A stretch of 44,945 nucleotides of DNA from Prochlorococcus sp. AH-736-L23 (GCA_028141225.1 JAOIPS010000010.1:1-44945), one strand, 5' to 3'. Positions 1 to 9,306 are shown, counted from the first letter of the stretch. Notes: generated by a model not told the origin, from the letters alone. Translations and numbers: made by a program.

Positions 1-1290
1 ATTTTAAAATTATATTTAAATAATATTTATCTAGGATCAGGCGCATACGGGGTAGACGAAGCTGCTCAAGTTTATTTTGGAAAATTTATAGAAGAATTGA
101 CATTATCAGAGATCGCATTAATTGCAGGATTAGCTCCAGCTCCATCAATTTATTCACCTTATCAAAATTTAGAACTAGCTATTAAAAATAGAAATAAAGT
201 TCTTGAATCAATGTATGTTGATGGATATATTTCTCTTGCAAATAAGAATAAGGCTATTAAAGAAAAAATAAAATTAAATTATCAAACAGCTAATAATTTT
301 TTAGATGATAAATTACTAATAAACTTTATTCTTCAGGAAACAGATAAAAGAATCGGAAGTAACAATGATTATAAGTTTTTAAGAATTAAATCTTCTATAA
401 ACAAAGATTGGCAAGAAAAAGGTCAACAAATATCAAGATATGCTGGGCCTAAAAAACTTGAATTTGCTCTGTTATCTATCGAATCAAACACAGGACTAAT
501 CAGGACAATGATAACCAGCAAACATCCCTCAATTAATGAATACAATAGAGTGATTTCATCTGTAAGACCTTTAGGTTCTACTTTTAAAATAATCCCTTAT
601 ACTGCTGCATTAATAGAAGGAATAAAATTAAGCGATAAATTTGAAGACTTACCAAGATGCTGGGAAAGTTATTGCCCAAAAAATTTTTCAGAAGACTATC
701 GAGGTGCAATATCTTTGATTGAATCATTTAAAAGTTCATCAAATATCGTTCCAATATCAATAACAAAAAAAATCGGCTTAAAAAATATTATTAATTTAGC
801 GAATTCATTTGGACTAGGTTACAAGCAAGAGTTTGAGGAATTCCCATCATTAGCTATTGGCTCCTACGGTGATAATCTTTTAAACATCACAAATGCATAT
901 TCTGCAATAAACAATAATGGTAAGATTCAAAGCCCTGAAATCATAGAAAAAATCGAATCATTCAATGATAAATCTATTTGGGAAAACAAATCTATTTCCA
1001 AGAAAATATTAGATTTAAAAATAAACAAGAAAATAAATAAACTTCTTGAAAAATCTGTAAAAGAAGGCACTTCAAAAGCAGCCTCTATAAAAGGTAAGAA
1101 AATTTATGGGAAAACGGGAACATCTGATGGGAATAAAGATCTCTGGTTTATTGGTTCCATTGATAATCTTACAACAGGCATCTGGATAGGTTATGACGAT
1201 AACAAGGAATCTGAATTATCTAGTGGAAATGCAGCCTATTTATGGAAGAAGTTCATATCTGAAATTTATAAAATTCCAATTAAAAAATAA
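1..1290 (+). CDS. Class A penicillin-binding protein (PBP1A type), 5'-truncated by window edge
   Basis: Bifunctional peptidoglycan glycosyltransferase/transpeptidase that polymerises and cross-links murein outside the inner membrane. The frame is open from base 1, so the membrane anchor and the first part of the glycosyltransferase domain lie outside the window; 429 codons remain. The fragment begins with the glycosyltransferase signature NNIYLGSGAYG (fragment residues 7-17). The transpeptidase domain follows, with SxxK (STFK, bases 577-588), SxN (SSN, 736-744) and KTGT (1111-1122), so all three active-site motifs are intact. A TTG at 97 could be mistaken for the start, but the conserved sequence before it shows the gene begins upstream. 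It converges on rsmB with 9 bases between the two stops and no visible hairpin. Confidence 0.93.
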   Translation: MLKLYLNNIYLGSGAYGVDEAAQVYFGKFIEELTLSEIALIAGLAPAPSIYSPYQNLELAIKNRNKVLESMYVDGYISLANKNKAIKEKIKLNYQTANNFLDDKLLINFILQETDKRIGSNNDYKFLRIKSSINKDWQEKGQQISRYAGPKKLEFALLSIESNTGLIRTMITSKHPSINEYNRVISSVRPLGSTFKIIPYTAALIEGIKLSDKFEDLPRCWESYCPKNFSEDYRGAISLIESFKSSSNIVPISITKKIGLKNIINLANSFGLGYKQEFEEFPSLAIGSYGDNLLNITNAYSAINNNGKIQSPEIIEKIESFNDKSIWENKSISKKILDLKINKKINKLLEKSVKEGTSKAASIKGKKIYGKTGTSDGNKDLWFIGSIDNLTTGIWIGYDDNKESELSSGNAAYLWKKFISEIYKIPIKK

Positions 1291-1299
1291 ATTATATTT

Positions 1300-2616
1300 T
1301 TAAGATTTATAAGAAATAATTGCAGAATAAAATCCATCACCAGGATAATCCAAGCTAGGTAAAATTTGCTTTTGGCCAACCAATTTTAAAGTTTTGTTTT
1401 TTTCAATAAATCGTTCAATTAATAGATTATTTTCATCGGGACAAATAGTACAAGTTGAATAAACTAAAGTGCCATCTTTTTTCAAAAGAGGAAAAATACT
1501 CTCCAAAAGTTTTTCCTGTAATAAAGCTAAAGATTTTATTTTTTCTTTACTTAAAGACCATCTAGAATCTGGATTCCTGGAAAGAGTTCCAATGCCTGAG
1601 CATGGAGCATCTAATAAAATCTTATCAAAATAAGATATAAACTTAGGATTTAATTCAATTAAACTCGTAGCATCAGCCTTAAGAGTATTAACAGATTTCA
1701 AATTTAATCTTTCTAAATTTGATTGCAGTATTTTCAATCTTTTTGCTGATCTATCTACGGCAATGATTTCAGCATTATCATTTGTTAATTCTGCTAGGTG
1801 GGTAGACTTACTTCCTGGAGCTGCACAAGCATCTAAAATCTTTTCACCTTCTTTTGGATTTAAGAGAGGTGCTATCCACTGAGAAGATCTATCTTGAATT
1901 GTCCAAAGTCCATCATTATATCCTGGTAAATTTTTTATAGATCTTGGATTAGATTTTAAAGTAATTCCATTATATAAATCTTTAATAATTTCAGCGTCAA
2001 TTTTATTTTCATGAAGTACTTTCAAAAAGTTATCTAAATTAGTTTTTAATTGGTTAATTCTCAAATCAATTGATGGTTTTTTATTAAATGCCTTCACTAT
2101 ATTTTCACCCTTGGAATTGCCAAACCATTTATAAAGATCATCTACAAGCCATAATGGCAATGACTCAAGATATGAAATCCTTTCTTGTTTATCAGAAGAT
2201 AAATTTGGAAAAATTTCATTTTTTAATTTTCTAGATGCATTCCTCAATATCGCATTAACAGTTCCTGCTAAACCCTTTAAATCTGTTTTTTTAGCTACTT
2301 CTACAGTGGTTGAAATAGCTGCAGGGAATGGGATTTTATCCATTTTTAATAGTTGATATAAACCTACATGTAAAAGCCATCTTAATTTTGGAGGTTGCTT
2401 TTTATGAGTAATTTTTGAAGTATGATCCACCCAAAGATCAAGAAATTTTCTATACCTTATACATCCAAAAGATAATTCAGTAATAAAAGCAATATCAAGA
2501 GGAGTAAATTGATAATTTTTTAAAACCTTATCAAGAGCATAATCAGAAAAATCTCCAGAACTAACTTTTAACAAAATTTCCCAAGCTGCTTTCCTTTGCA
2601 AATATCCAATACTCAA
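1300..2616 (-). CDS. rsmB: 16S rRNA (cytosine-967-C5)-methyltransferase RsmB/Sun
   Basis: SAM-dependent enzyme that makes m5C967 in 16S rRNA. The 438 residues are the usual length. An N-terminal NusB-like helical RNA-binding domain covers about residues 1-140. The Rossmann methyltransferase domain has the SAM motif DACAAPGSK at 262-270, motif IV DAPCSG (Cys339) and motif VI STCT (Cys389); the last two supply the catalytic cysteine pair of RNA m5C methyltransferases. The start MSIGYLQRK leads straight into the NusB domain. The gene converges with the PBP gene, and upstream lie two very small genes on the same strand. Confidence 0.95.
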   Translation of the reverse strand: MSIGYLQRKAAWEILLKVSSGDFSDYALDKVLKNYQFTPLDIAFITELSFGCIRYRKFLDLWVDHTSKITHKKQPPKLRWLLHVGLYQLLKMDKIPFPAAISTTVEVAKKTDLKGLAGTVNAILRNASRKLKNEIFPNLSSDKQERISYLESLPLWLVDDLYKWFGNSKGENIVKAFNKKPSIDLRINQLKTNLDNFLKVLHENKIDAEIIKDLYNGITLKSNPRSIKNLPGYNDGLWTIQDRSSQWIAPLLNPKEGEKILDACAAPGSKSTHLAELTNDNAEIIAVDRSAKRLKILQSNLERLNLKSVNTLKADATSLIELNPKFISYFDKILLDAPCSGIGTLSRNPDSRWSLSKEKIKSLALLQEKLLESIFPLLKKDGTLVYSTCTICPDENNLLIERFIEKNKTLKLVGQKQILPSLDYPGDGFYSAIISYKS

Positions 2617-2666
2617 AATATAAATTTATTTTAAAGGTAACCTTAATATACAAAAAATTTAAAAAT

Positions 2667-2810
2667 TTAAACTACTTTTTCAAGTGAGGAATTGAACCAA
2701 ATAAAACCTAAGATAGAGATAAGTGTCAGATTAAACCCTAAAAAAAGAAAGATATTTAAAGAATGAATTCTTTCCCGAAAAAATAATTTTTTCTCTTCTT
2801 TATACTTCAT
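2667..2810 (-). CDS. Small single-span membrane protein, 47 aa
   Basis: I do not recognise a family. The 47-codon frame starts with ATG at 2810. It encodes a charged, lysine-rich N-terminus (MKYKEEKKLFFRER) and then one hydrophobic stretch of about 23 residues (about 18-40), which predicts a single membrane span with the basic end in the cytoplasm. The C-terminus is short and polar. It sits between rsmB and a 59-residue gene on the same strand, 18 bases downstream of the latter. The basic-then-hydrophobic layout is unlikely in random AT-rich DNA, but there is no homology evidence. Confidence 0.5.
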   Translation of the reverse strand: MKYKEEKKLFFRERIHSLNIFLFLGFNLTLISILGFIWFNSSLEKVV

Positions 2811-2828
2811 TAATAAAATAAAAGTTAA

Positions 2829-3008
2829 TCAGGTATTTAAACGGCAACCTATATTTATAGATCCTGCATCAAGCATTCTTCCTAACTTAATTGCTATGGA
2901 TTCCTCCAACCTAGTGAAATTAGATTGATGGGTAGTTATCCAATCTAATTCAGAAAAAGTGATGATTCCCGTTGAATTACTTTTTAAAAAAAGTGTTCCA
3001 ATTTCCAT
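2829..3008 (-). CDS. Small conserved picocyanobacterial protein, 59 aa
   Basis: ATG at 3008, TGA at 2829-2831, 59 residues. The protein starts MEIGTLFLKSNSTG, has a central helix-rich part (LEESIAIKLGRMLDAG) and ends INIGCRLNT. It has no signal peptide or membrane span and one cysteine near the end. The sequence resembles small hypothetical proteins I associate with Prochlorococcus and marine Synechococcus, but I cannot give a function. It is the first of the small genes that run towards rsmB, in the gap after the photolyase-like gene. Confidence 0.6.
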   Translation of the reverse strand: MEIGTLFLKSNSTGIITFSELDWITTHQSNFTRLEESIAIKLGRMLDAGSINIGCRLNT

Positions 3009-3113
3009 TAGATAAATCTAATTTTTTCTAAGTTAACATCCGTACTTAATATTTCTTCATAACATAATATTCTTTTAATTTTTCATAGACAACTTTAGGT
3101 TATTACTCTTAAT

Positions 3114-4604
3114 TTATTGAATATCTCTTAAAAATTTATCGGCCGTTTTTAAATGATTATTTAATTTTTCCTCTGACATTTTATCGAGATTTCTCGTTAA
3201 CATAGCCAGCCTATATTGCTTTCTAAAAAAGCTTTCATTATCTTTAATAAATTTCCAAAATAAGCCATCCCATATTTCACACCATGGGCCACTTTTAAAA
3301 TTAGACATTTTTTTTATATAATTAGAGCTTGATATATATGGCTTTGTTGAAAAGATACCACCATCACTAAACTGACTCATTCCGTAAACATTTGGGACCA
3401 TAACCCAATCATAGGAATCAATAAACATTTCCATAAACCATTTATAAACTTGGTTTGGGTGAATTCTACATAGAAGCATAAAGTTGCCAACAATCATTAG
3501 CCGCTCAATATGATGACAATAACCAAATTTAATAATATTTTTTATGACAACATCTACTGGTTCAATTCCTGTATTTCCTTGATAAAAAGATTTTGGAATT
3601 GGCTTATCTTCAAAATTCCAAAAATTACTATTTCGCATCTTTGTTCCGTACTTTTTATAGACGAGGCAAATAAACTCTCTCCATCCAATAATTTGACGAA
3701 TAAAACCCTCTAAAGAGTTAATAGGAACATTGTTATTTTTTGCAAAAAGTAATGCTTTATTTACTACTACATCTGGGGTTAATAAGCCGCTATTTAAAAG
3801 AGGAGAAAGTAAACTGTGCCATAAAAAAGAATTTTCTTTAGAAATAGCATCCTCATAATCTCCAAACAAGAAAAATCTATGTTTAAAAAAATCATTTAAC
3901 CATTCATCTGCCTCCTCAAAATTAGTTGGATATAAAAAGTTATTACTTTCTCCAATAAAATCAATATCAAAATTGGCTAATGACCTTTCTGCATTAACTA
4001 CAAATTTATTTTTTTGTAATTTAGGTGTATCGGGTATATTTATTTTTTTTGGTAATTTTTTTCTGTTCATTTCATCGAAACTCCATTTACCACCTTCAGG
4101 AGTATCATCAGGATTAACTAATATCTTTTGGCTCTTTCTTTGATTCTCATAAAATCTCCCCATAAGAGGTTTTTTTGGATTTGATGCAAATAAATCTTTT
4201 AAATCTTCACTGCTCATAAACATAGGAGAAGGCAAAATATTTAAAGCTAAATTATTACTTTCAACAAATTTATTAATCCTCTTCATTATTAAAAAATCAT
4301 GAGGGTCAATTAGATTTATTTTCTGATATTTATTTTTAATAAATTCCGACAAGTAATCAATTGTAGAAACATTATTTTTGTTTTCGATATATAAAACTTT
4401 AAAGCCAGATATTTCTAAATAATTTTTATAAGCGCGCATAGATGCTCTATGAAAAACTAACTTATTTTTATGGTTAATTGATTTATGAAATTTATCATTT
4501 CCAAAAAATAATGAGTCTTCCAAAATCAACACTTCACAATTTATTTTTAAAATGGGGCTTTCTCTAAAAAGTTGATTCGGGAAAATAATTGATACTTGTT
4601 TCAT
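3114..4604 (-). CDS. Photolyase-like protein of the FeS-BCP (PhrB/CryB-type) family with apparent loss of Fe-S ligands
   Basis: Flavoprotein of the photolyase/cryptochrome superfamily, the 'deoxyribodipyrimidine photolyase-related' group whose studied members are bacterial (6-4) photolyases. The N-terminal alpha/beta antenna-type domain is at about 1-130. The C-terminal FAD-binding helical domain includes [25 protein letters not shown] and YIKKMSNF. Family members carry a [4Fe-4S] cluster on four cysteines: one before the YxHHIxRLM stretch and three in a YCxxC...ACPF loop. Here the first position reads TGIEPV and the loop is shortened to [12 protein letters not shown], so at most one ligand remains. 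The ATG overlaps the stop of the upstream DUF2256 gene (ATGA), which implies translational coupling. Light-dependent DNA repair or light sensing is inferred; the substrate is not known. Confidence 0.85.
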   Translation of the reverse strand: MKQVSIIFPNQLFRESPILKINCEVLILEDSLFFGNDKFHKSINHKNKLVFHRASMRAYKNYLEISGFKVLYIENKNNVSTIDYLSEFIKNKYQKINLIDPHDFLIMKRINKFVESNNLALNILPSPMFMSSEDLKDLFASNPKKPLMGRFYENQRKSQKILVNPDDTPEGGKWSFDEMNRKKLPKKINIPDTPKLQKNKFVVNAERSLANFDIDFIGESNNFLYPTNFEEADEWLNDFFKHRFFLFGDYEDAISKENSFLWHSLLSPLLNSGLLTPDVVVNKALLFAKNNNVPINSLEGFIRQIIGWREFICLVYKKYGTKMRNSNFWNFEDKPIPKSFYQGNTGIEPVDVVIKNIIKFGYCHHIERLMIVGNFMLLCRIHPNQVYKWFMEMFIDSYDWVMVPNVYGMSQFSDGGIFSTKPYISSSNYIKKMSNFKSGPWCEIWDGLFWKFIKDNESFFRKQYRLAMLTRNLDKMSEEKLNNHLKTADKFLRDIQ

Positions 4605-4732
4605 CTTTGCGACTTCCTGTTACTGCATCTTTTTGAACAGTAGATAACATCATCCCAACAGTTTTTCCATTTTTTACGCCACTCAAACGGCCTATTGCAA
4701 ACAGGACAAGTTTTAGTAGAAAGATTTTTCAA
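4601..4732 (-). CDS. DUF2256 zinc-ribbon-like protein, 43 aa, TTG start
   Basis: A 43-residue protein with the DUF2256 pattern: [15 protein letters not shown] near residue 8, then [12 protein letters not shown], giving two CxxC-type pairs (CPVC and YCSKRC) plus one extra Cys that could bind zinc. There is no in-frame ATG. Reading backwards, the frame meets the TAA of the DUF2805 gene after TTG and ATT, so the start is TTG at 4732 or ATT just before it, only 3 bases after the upstream stop. Its TGA overlaps the ATG of the photolyase-like gene. The position between DUF2805 and the photolyase-like gene, with coupling on both sides, suggests a shared role with the photoreceptor. The function is unknown. 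Confidence 0.85.
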   Translation of the reverse strand: MKNLSTKTCPVCNRPFEWRKKWKNCWDDVIYCSKRCSNRKSQR

Positions 4733-4735
4733 AAT

Positions 4736-4972
4736 TTATAATTTTCTTTTATGAGTAGATTTAAATCTAGTTGAATCTTTAAGGGCCATATGTTTTGTAT
4801 TTCTTCCCGAAACTCTCTTTCTCCAGACTTTAAAAGATTTGGGTTTAAGATTTTGACGCATAATTTTTATCGCATCTTCCTCTTTTAAACCAAATTGATA
4901 CTCGATAGCTTCAAAGGGTGTTCTATCTTCCCAACACATTTCTATTATTCTGTCTATATCGATACTTTCCAT
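4736..4972 (-). CDS. DUF2805 / TIGR03643-like family protein, 78 aa
   Basis: A small basic protein of 78 residues. An acidic helix-turn-helix-like N-terminal half (IDRIIEMCWEDRTPFEAI, then FGLKEEDAIKIMRQNL) is followed by a strongly basic tail (WRKRVSGRNTKH...THKRKL). This matches what I know of the DUF2805 family, which is often found beside photolyase-related genes. The HTH-like half plus basic tail would suit nucleic acid binding, but that is inference. The gene starts 2 bases after the DCC gene and ends 3 bases before the DUF2256 start, so it lies in the middle of a four-gene operon. Confidence 0.8.
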   Translation of the reverse strand: MESIDIDRIIEMCWEDRTPFEAIEYQFGLKEEDAIKIMRQNLKPKSFKVWRKRVSGRNTKHMALKDSTRFKSTHKRKL

Positions 4973-4974
4973 AT

Positions 4975-5379
4975 TTATTGTTCACATTGTGAGGTACAAA
5001 GTTTTTCAATATCAGATCTACCTGTAATTTGAAGTCTATATTTTGCCCAATATCTGTAAACCAATCTTAATAATGGAGATAAGAGCTTAATCTTCAAGGG
5101 ATAATAAACCCAACCTAAACCAACTAATTCATAAGAATATGCAAGTACATCTAGTCCTTTAATAATTTCACCATTTTCAATAATCCCATGCAGGTTTGAC
5201 ATAGCTTCTGAATATGAGATGTCTTTAAAAAGACTTTGATCATAATCCTTACTATTAATGTCTATAAATGCAATTTGATTTAAGGTATCTCTTTTTTTAA
5301 GAAAATTTGTTTCTCTCAAACAAAGTGGACAACCACCATCGAATAAAAAGGTTAATTTATTTTTCATATTTTTATTCAA
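4975..5379 (-). CDS. DCC-family thiol-disulfide oxidoreductase-like protein (DUF393)
   Basis: A 134-residue member of the DCC family, named for its DxxCxxC motif, seen here as DGGCPLC at about 14-20 (Cys17 and Cys20). A thioredoxin-like fold is predicted for the family, and a redox role is inferred. The C-terminal region has the usual YRYWAKYRLQ...GR stretch and a second cysteine pair near the end (LCTSQCEQ). The gene is first in the operon DCC - DUF2805 - DUF2256 - photolyase-like, all on the minus strand with gaps of 2-3 bases or overlaps. A promoter would lie in the AT-rich 5380-5500 region, but I cannot pick one out with confidence. Confidence 0.85.
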   Translation of the reverse strand: MNKNMKNKLTFLFDGGCPLCLRETNFLKKRDTLNQIAFIDINSKDYDQSLFKDISYSEAMSNLHGIIENGEIIKGLDVLAYSYELVGLGWVYYPLKIKLLSPLLRLVYRYWAKYRLQITGRSDIEKLCTSQCEQ

Positions 5380-5498
5380 ATATAGAAATTAAATAACTTT
5401 TTTGTGGAATAAAAAATTATTTCTAGAGTACAAGCTTTATAAAGCCTTAATAATTGCTAGTTCTAATTTAGTGAAATTATATTATCTTATTAATTAAT

Positions 5499-5530
5499 AA
5501 GCCATTGATTAAGGGATACATCAATGGTTT
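5499..5530 (-). terminator. Inverted repeat, probable terminator of the 67-aa gene
   Basis: AAGCCATTGAT (5499-5509) pairs with ATCAATGGTTT (5520-5530) around a 10-base loop, with one G-U pair. It lies 15 bases after the stop of the minus-strand gene at 5545-5748. In that direction the stem is followed by TTATTAATTAAT, which is only partly T-rich, so the site is a moderate rather than strong intrinsic terminator. Confidence 0.55.
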
Positions 5531-5544
5531 AAAACTATTTATTA

Positions 5545-5748
5545 TCAGTCATCTAGAAGATGAACTCCTTCTCCTATGTCAGGAGTAAATTTACAATATT
5601 TTTCAAAAATAAGACCAACACCTCTCATTTTTTCTCCTAATTCATCGTTAAATTTATTCCATTCTTCTGATTCGCGATCAGGTAAATCCCACCCTTGTTT
5701 TTCTACCATACTTGTTATTACTGTATAGTCCCATTCTATGTATGCCAT
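5545..5748 (-). CDS. Small acidic hypothetical protein, 67 aa
   Basis: Unrecognised but plausible gene. The 67 residues start MAYIEWDYTVITSMV and end DIGEGVHLLDD. The protein is acidic and aromatic-rich (three Trp), with one cysteine (YCKF) and no signal peptide or membrane span. The composition is that of a real folded protein rather than a shadow frame. It is divergent from trmH, with about 95 bases between the starts, and followed by a hairpin at 5499-5530, which makes it a self-contained transcription unit. Confidence 0.65.
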   Translation of the reverse strand: MAYIEWDYTVITSMVEKQGWDLPDRESEEWNKFNDELGEKMRGVGLIFEKYCKFTPDIGEGVHLLDD

Positions 5749-5843
5749 TGAGTTAATTTAAACTACCAAAATATTATAAACCAAGAGATTTAATAGGTAA
5801 TCAATATTTTTTGAATATAATTTAGAAGTGTGAAAAATTATAA

Positions 5844-6515
5844 ATGTCAATTTTGCCTAGAAGATTTGAACGAATCAAAAGTGTTTTAGATTGCAGAATG
5901 AAAAACTTGACTGTTTTAGTTGAGGATGTCAATAAACCACATAATTTATCTGCGATATTAAGGACATGTGATGCAGCAGGAGTTTTCGAAGCAAATTTTA
6001 TTAGCAAAACGAATGCCGTTAAGACTTTTAATAGTACTGCTCAAGGAAGTCAAAAATGGGTAAAACTCAATAATCATGAAGACACTATCACGGCAATATA
6101 TGATTTAAAAAATAAGGGTTTTAAATTATATGGAACGACACTTAAAAGTGAATCAGTAGATTATAGAAATTTTGATTATTCTCAAAATACATGTTTTGTT
6201 TTAGGAGCAGAAAAATGGGGACTAAGTAATGAACTTATATCAATGGTTGATCAATCAATTTTTATACCTATGAGAGGTATGGTTCAATCTCTGAATGTTT
6301 CAGTTGCTGCTTCTATATTATTATTTGAAGCTGTTCGCCAAAGAAAAAATAAAGGTATATTGCCCGCTAATGGAGAAGGTTTAAATATGGATGAATATCA
6401 AAAAACACTTTTTGAATGGTGTTACCCTGAATTAGCTGCGGTGTATAAAAAATCAGCTAAAGAATATCCAAAGTTGAATGATCGAGGAGAACTTGATCCT
6501 ATTACAGATAACTAA
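5844..6515 (+). CDS. trmH: tRNA (guanosine-18-2'-O)-methyltransferase TrmH (SpoU family)
   Basis: SPOUT-class enzyme that methylates the 2'-OH of G18 in the tRNA D-loop. Its 223 residues are typical. SpoU motif 1 is NLSAILRTCDAAG (34-46, with the conserved Arg40), motif 2 is FVLGAEKWGLSNE (118-130) and motif 3 is IPMRGMVQSLNVSVAASI (141-158), which together build the trefoil-knot SAM site. The N-terminus RRFERIKSVLDCRMKNLTVLVEDVNKPHN matches the TrmH subgroup rather than the RlmB subgroup. The gene stands alone on the plus strand and converges on the permease gene with 2 bases between stops. Confidence 0.9.
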   Translation: MSILPRRFERIKSVLDCRMKNLTVLVEDVNKPHNLSAILRTCDAAGVFEANFISKTNAVKTFNSTAQGSQKWVKLNNHEDTITAIYDLKNKGFKLYGTTLKSESVDYRNFDYSQNTCFVLGAEKWGLSNELISMVDQSIFIPMRGMVQSLNVSVAASILLFEAVRQRKNKGILPANGEGLNMDEYQKTLFEWCYPELAAVYKKSAKEYPKLNDRGELDPITDN

Positions 6516-6517
6516 AT

Positions 6518-7363
6518 TTATTCAGAATTTTGACTATCAAAAATCTCTTCAAGGTCCTCTCCTATAAAAGAAAGACCTAAAACTAAAAAAAACATTGCAA
6601 AACCTGGGAACAAAGCCGTCCACCAGATACCAGTAGGTAAAGCGGCAAGAGCCAGATTTAAATCACTTCCCCACTCGGGGACATCTGCAGGAACGCCAAG
6701 GCCTAAAAATCCTAAACTTCCTAATACCAAAACAGCATCTGCAGCATTTAGGGTAAGCAGAATAGGCAATGTTGTTATTACATTTGGGAGAATATATTTA
6801 AAAATAATTTTTCTAACATCAGCACCTGCAACTTGAGCTGCCTCCACATAAGTTTCGGATTTAACCAATATTGTCTGATTTCTGATTAATCTAAAATATT
6901 GAGGAGCGTAAACAATACATAATGCCAAAGCCGCGTTAAGGATACCCTTACCTAATACAAAAGCCACAACAACTGAAAGCAAAATTACAGGTATTGAAAA
7001 AATAGTATCCATTATTAGTGATAAGCATTTATCAAAAAAACCACCAAAATATCCACTTAATAATCCCAATGGCAAACCCAAACTTAATGAAAAAAGAATA
7101 GCTAAGAATACAACTTCTAGCGCTAATGATGATCCTTGCAAAGTTCTTAAGCAAACATCTCTTCCTAATCGATCTGTGCCACAAAAATGATTAAGAGAAG
7201 GAGGGGCAAAGATATCATTGCTTAACATTGAAAATGAATAGCCAAAAAAATTATTGGCCTCTAAAAATTTCATTATTAAAACAACAAGAAGATAAAAAAG
7301 TACAATTAAAAATCCAGCTTTTCTGATATTTGCGCCGACAGGATTAAATGAGTTAATATCCAA
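6518..7363 (-). CDS. DppC/OppC-type ABC transporter permease
   Basis: Inner-membrane permease subunit of a di/oligopeptide-type (or nickel-type) ABC importer, 281 residues with about six hydrophobic spans. An N-terminal span at about 17-35 is followed by a periplasmic segment with the family-typical HFCGTDRLGRDVCLRTLQGS. The cytoplasmic EAA loop that docks on the ATPase is EAAQVAGADVRKIIFKYILP, and GSLGFLGLGVP follows. No binding protein, partner permease or ATPase gene is adjacent, so the rest of the transporter must be encoded elsewhere. The substrate cannot be told from this subunit. Confidence 0.9.
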   Translation of the reverse strand: MDINSFNPVGANIRKAGFLIVLFYLLVVLIMKFLEANNFFGYSFSMLSNDIFAPPSLNHFCGTDRLGRDVCLRTLQGSSLALEVVFLAILFSLSLGLPLGLLSGYFGGFFDKCLSLIMDTIFSIPVILLSVVVAFVLGKGILNAALALCIVYAPQYFRLIRNQTILVKSETYVEAAQVAGADVRKIIFKYILPNVITTLPILLTLNAADAVLVLGSLGFLGLGVPADVPEWGSDLNLALAALPTGIWWTALFPGFAMFFLVLGLSFIGEDLEEIFDSQNSE

Positions 7364-7442
7364 AATCTTTTTTTAAAGATATAAATGAAATATACCCAAT
7401 TCTTTTAAAAATAAATAGCTTTAAATTTTAAATTAAAAGAAA

Positions 7443-9251
7443 TTACTGGTTTAATTTCAAGACTGCCATAAAAGCTTCTTGAGGGACTTCAACTTTACCC
7501 ATTGCCTTCATCCTCTTTTTACCTTTGGCTTGTTTCTTTAAAAGTTTCTTTTTCCTAGAAATATCCCCTCCATAACATTTAGATAAAACATCTTTTCGCA
7601 AAGCACTTATGCTTTCACTTGCAATAATCCTGCTACCGATTGATGCTTGAATAGGTATTTTAAATTGTTGTTTTGGAATAAGTTCTTTTAATTTCTCAAC
7701 TAAACTTCTGCCAATTCCATAAGCTTTATCTTTATGGACAATAGAAGTTAATGGATCTGCTCTTTCTGAATTTATTAGAACATCTAATCTAACAAGGTCA
7801 TTTTTTCTATAGCCAATCAAATGATATTCCATTGATGCATAACCTTGTGTTCTACTTTTCATTTGATCAAAGAAATCTGTAACAACTTCTGCTAATGGAA
7901 TTTCATAAATCAAGGTAACTCGATCTGTTGTTATGTATTTCATATCTATAAATACTCCCCTTCTTTCCTGACATAAACCCATTAATGTTCCATTAAATTC
8001 ATTGGGAGCATAAATTTCCATTTTCACATAAGGCTCTTCTATTGATTCTCTAAGTTGTGGATCAGGAATTGTAGAAGGATTATCAATAAAGATATGTTCC
8101 TGCTGATTTAAATTAACTTTATAAATAACTGATGGTGCCGTTACGATTAGATCCAAGTCATATTCTCTTTCTAATCTTTCTTGAACAATCTCCATATGAA
8201 GAAGTCCTAGGAATCCGCACCTAAATCCGAAGCCCATTGCGCTACTGGTTTCGGGCTCATATTTTAAAGCTGCATCAGATAATTGTAATTTTTCTAGTGA
8301 TACTCTTAAATCTGGGAATTGATCAGCATCAGTCGGGAATAACCCACAAAAAACCATAGGATTTGCTGTCTTATATCCAGGCAAAGGATCATTGGCAGGT
8401 GAATTTAAGAGAGTAATCGTATCTCCCACTCTCGCATCAGCAACTGATTTTATAGAAGCAGCTAAATAACCAACTTCTCCTGCATGTAATTCATCAACTT
8501 GCTGCTGATCAGGCGCCATTATTCCTATCTCATCTAATTCATAATTTTTCTTACTTGCCATTAATAATATTTTTTCTCTCTTATTTAGAGACCCAGATAT
8601 CACCCTGAAATAAACAATAACTCCCCTGTACGGATCATAATAAGAATCAAAAATCAGTGCCTTTGTAGGTAGTTTAATTTCATCTTGAGGAGGAGGTACT
8701 CTTCTTACGATTGCTTCCAAAATATCTTTAATACCAACTCCAGTTTTTGCTGAACAATTTATTGCATTAGATGTATCAAGTCCAATAATTTCCTCTATTT
8801 CTTGTTTTATTTTTTCAGCATCAGCCCCTGGTAAATCAACTTTATTTAAAACAGGAATTATTTCAAGATTATTTTCTAGGGCAAGATAAACATTAGCTAA
8901 GGTTTGAGCTTCTACTCCTTGACTTGCATCAACAACAAGTAAGGCGCCTTCACAAGCTTGAAGAGATCTACTAACCTCATAAGAGAAATCAACATGCCCT
9001 GGAGTATCTATTAAGTTCAAAACATATTCTTGGGAATCGTCAGCTTTATATTTCATCCTAGCGGCCTGTAACTTGATGGTAATTCCTCTCTCTCTTTCAA
9101 GATCCATACTGTCCAAAAATTGTTCTTGCATATCCCTTTGCTGAACAGTACCAGTATCTTGAAGTAACCTATCTGCAAGGGTAGATTTACCATGGTCAAT
9201 ATGAGCGATTATGCAGAAATTCCTAATTTTTGAAACCGATATATCAGTCAT
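7443..9251 (-). CDS. lepA: Elongation factor 4 (LepA)
   Basis: Translational GTPase that acts on stalled or mistranslocated ribosomes; 602 residues, the standard length. G1 is AHIDHGKST near residue 15, G3 is [12 protein letters not shown]4 is NKVDLPGA and the SAK element is CSAKTGVG. Domain II follows, then the EF-G-like domain ([14 protein letters not shown]) and the LepA-specific C-terminal domain ending in a lysine-rich segment ([18 protein letters not shown]). The first Met leads directly into the G domain. It lies between the permease and mqo on the same strand. Confidence 0.98.
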
Positions 9252-9306
9252 ATAGAAAGAAAAATTCTCCTCTTATTACATCTTGATTAATATTAGCTAA
9301 TTAGAA

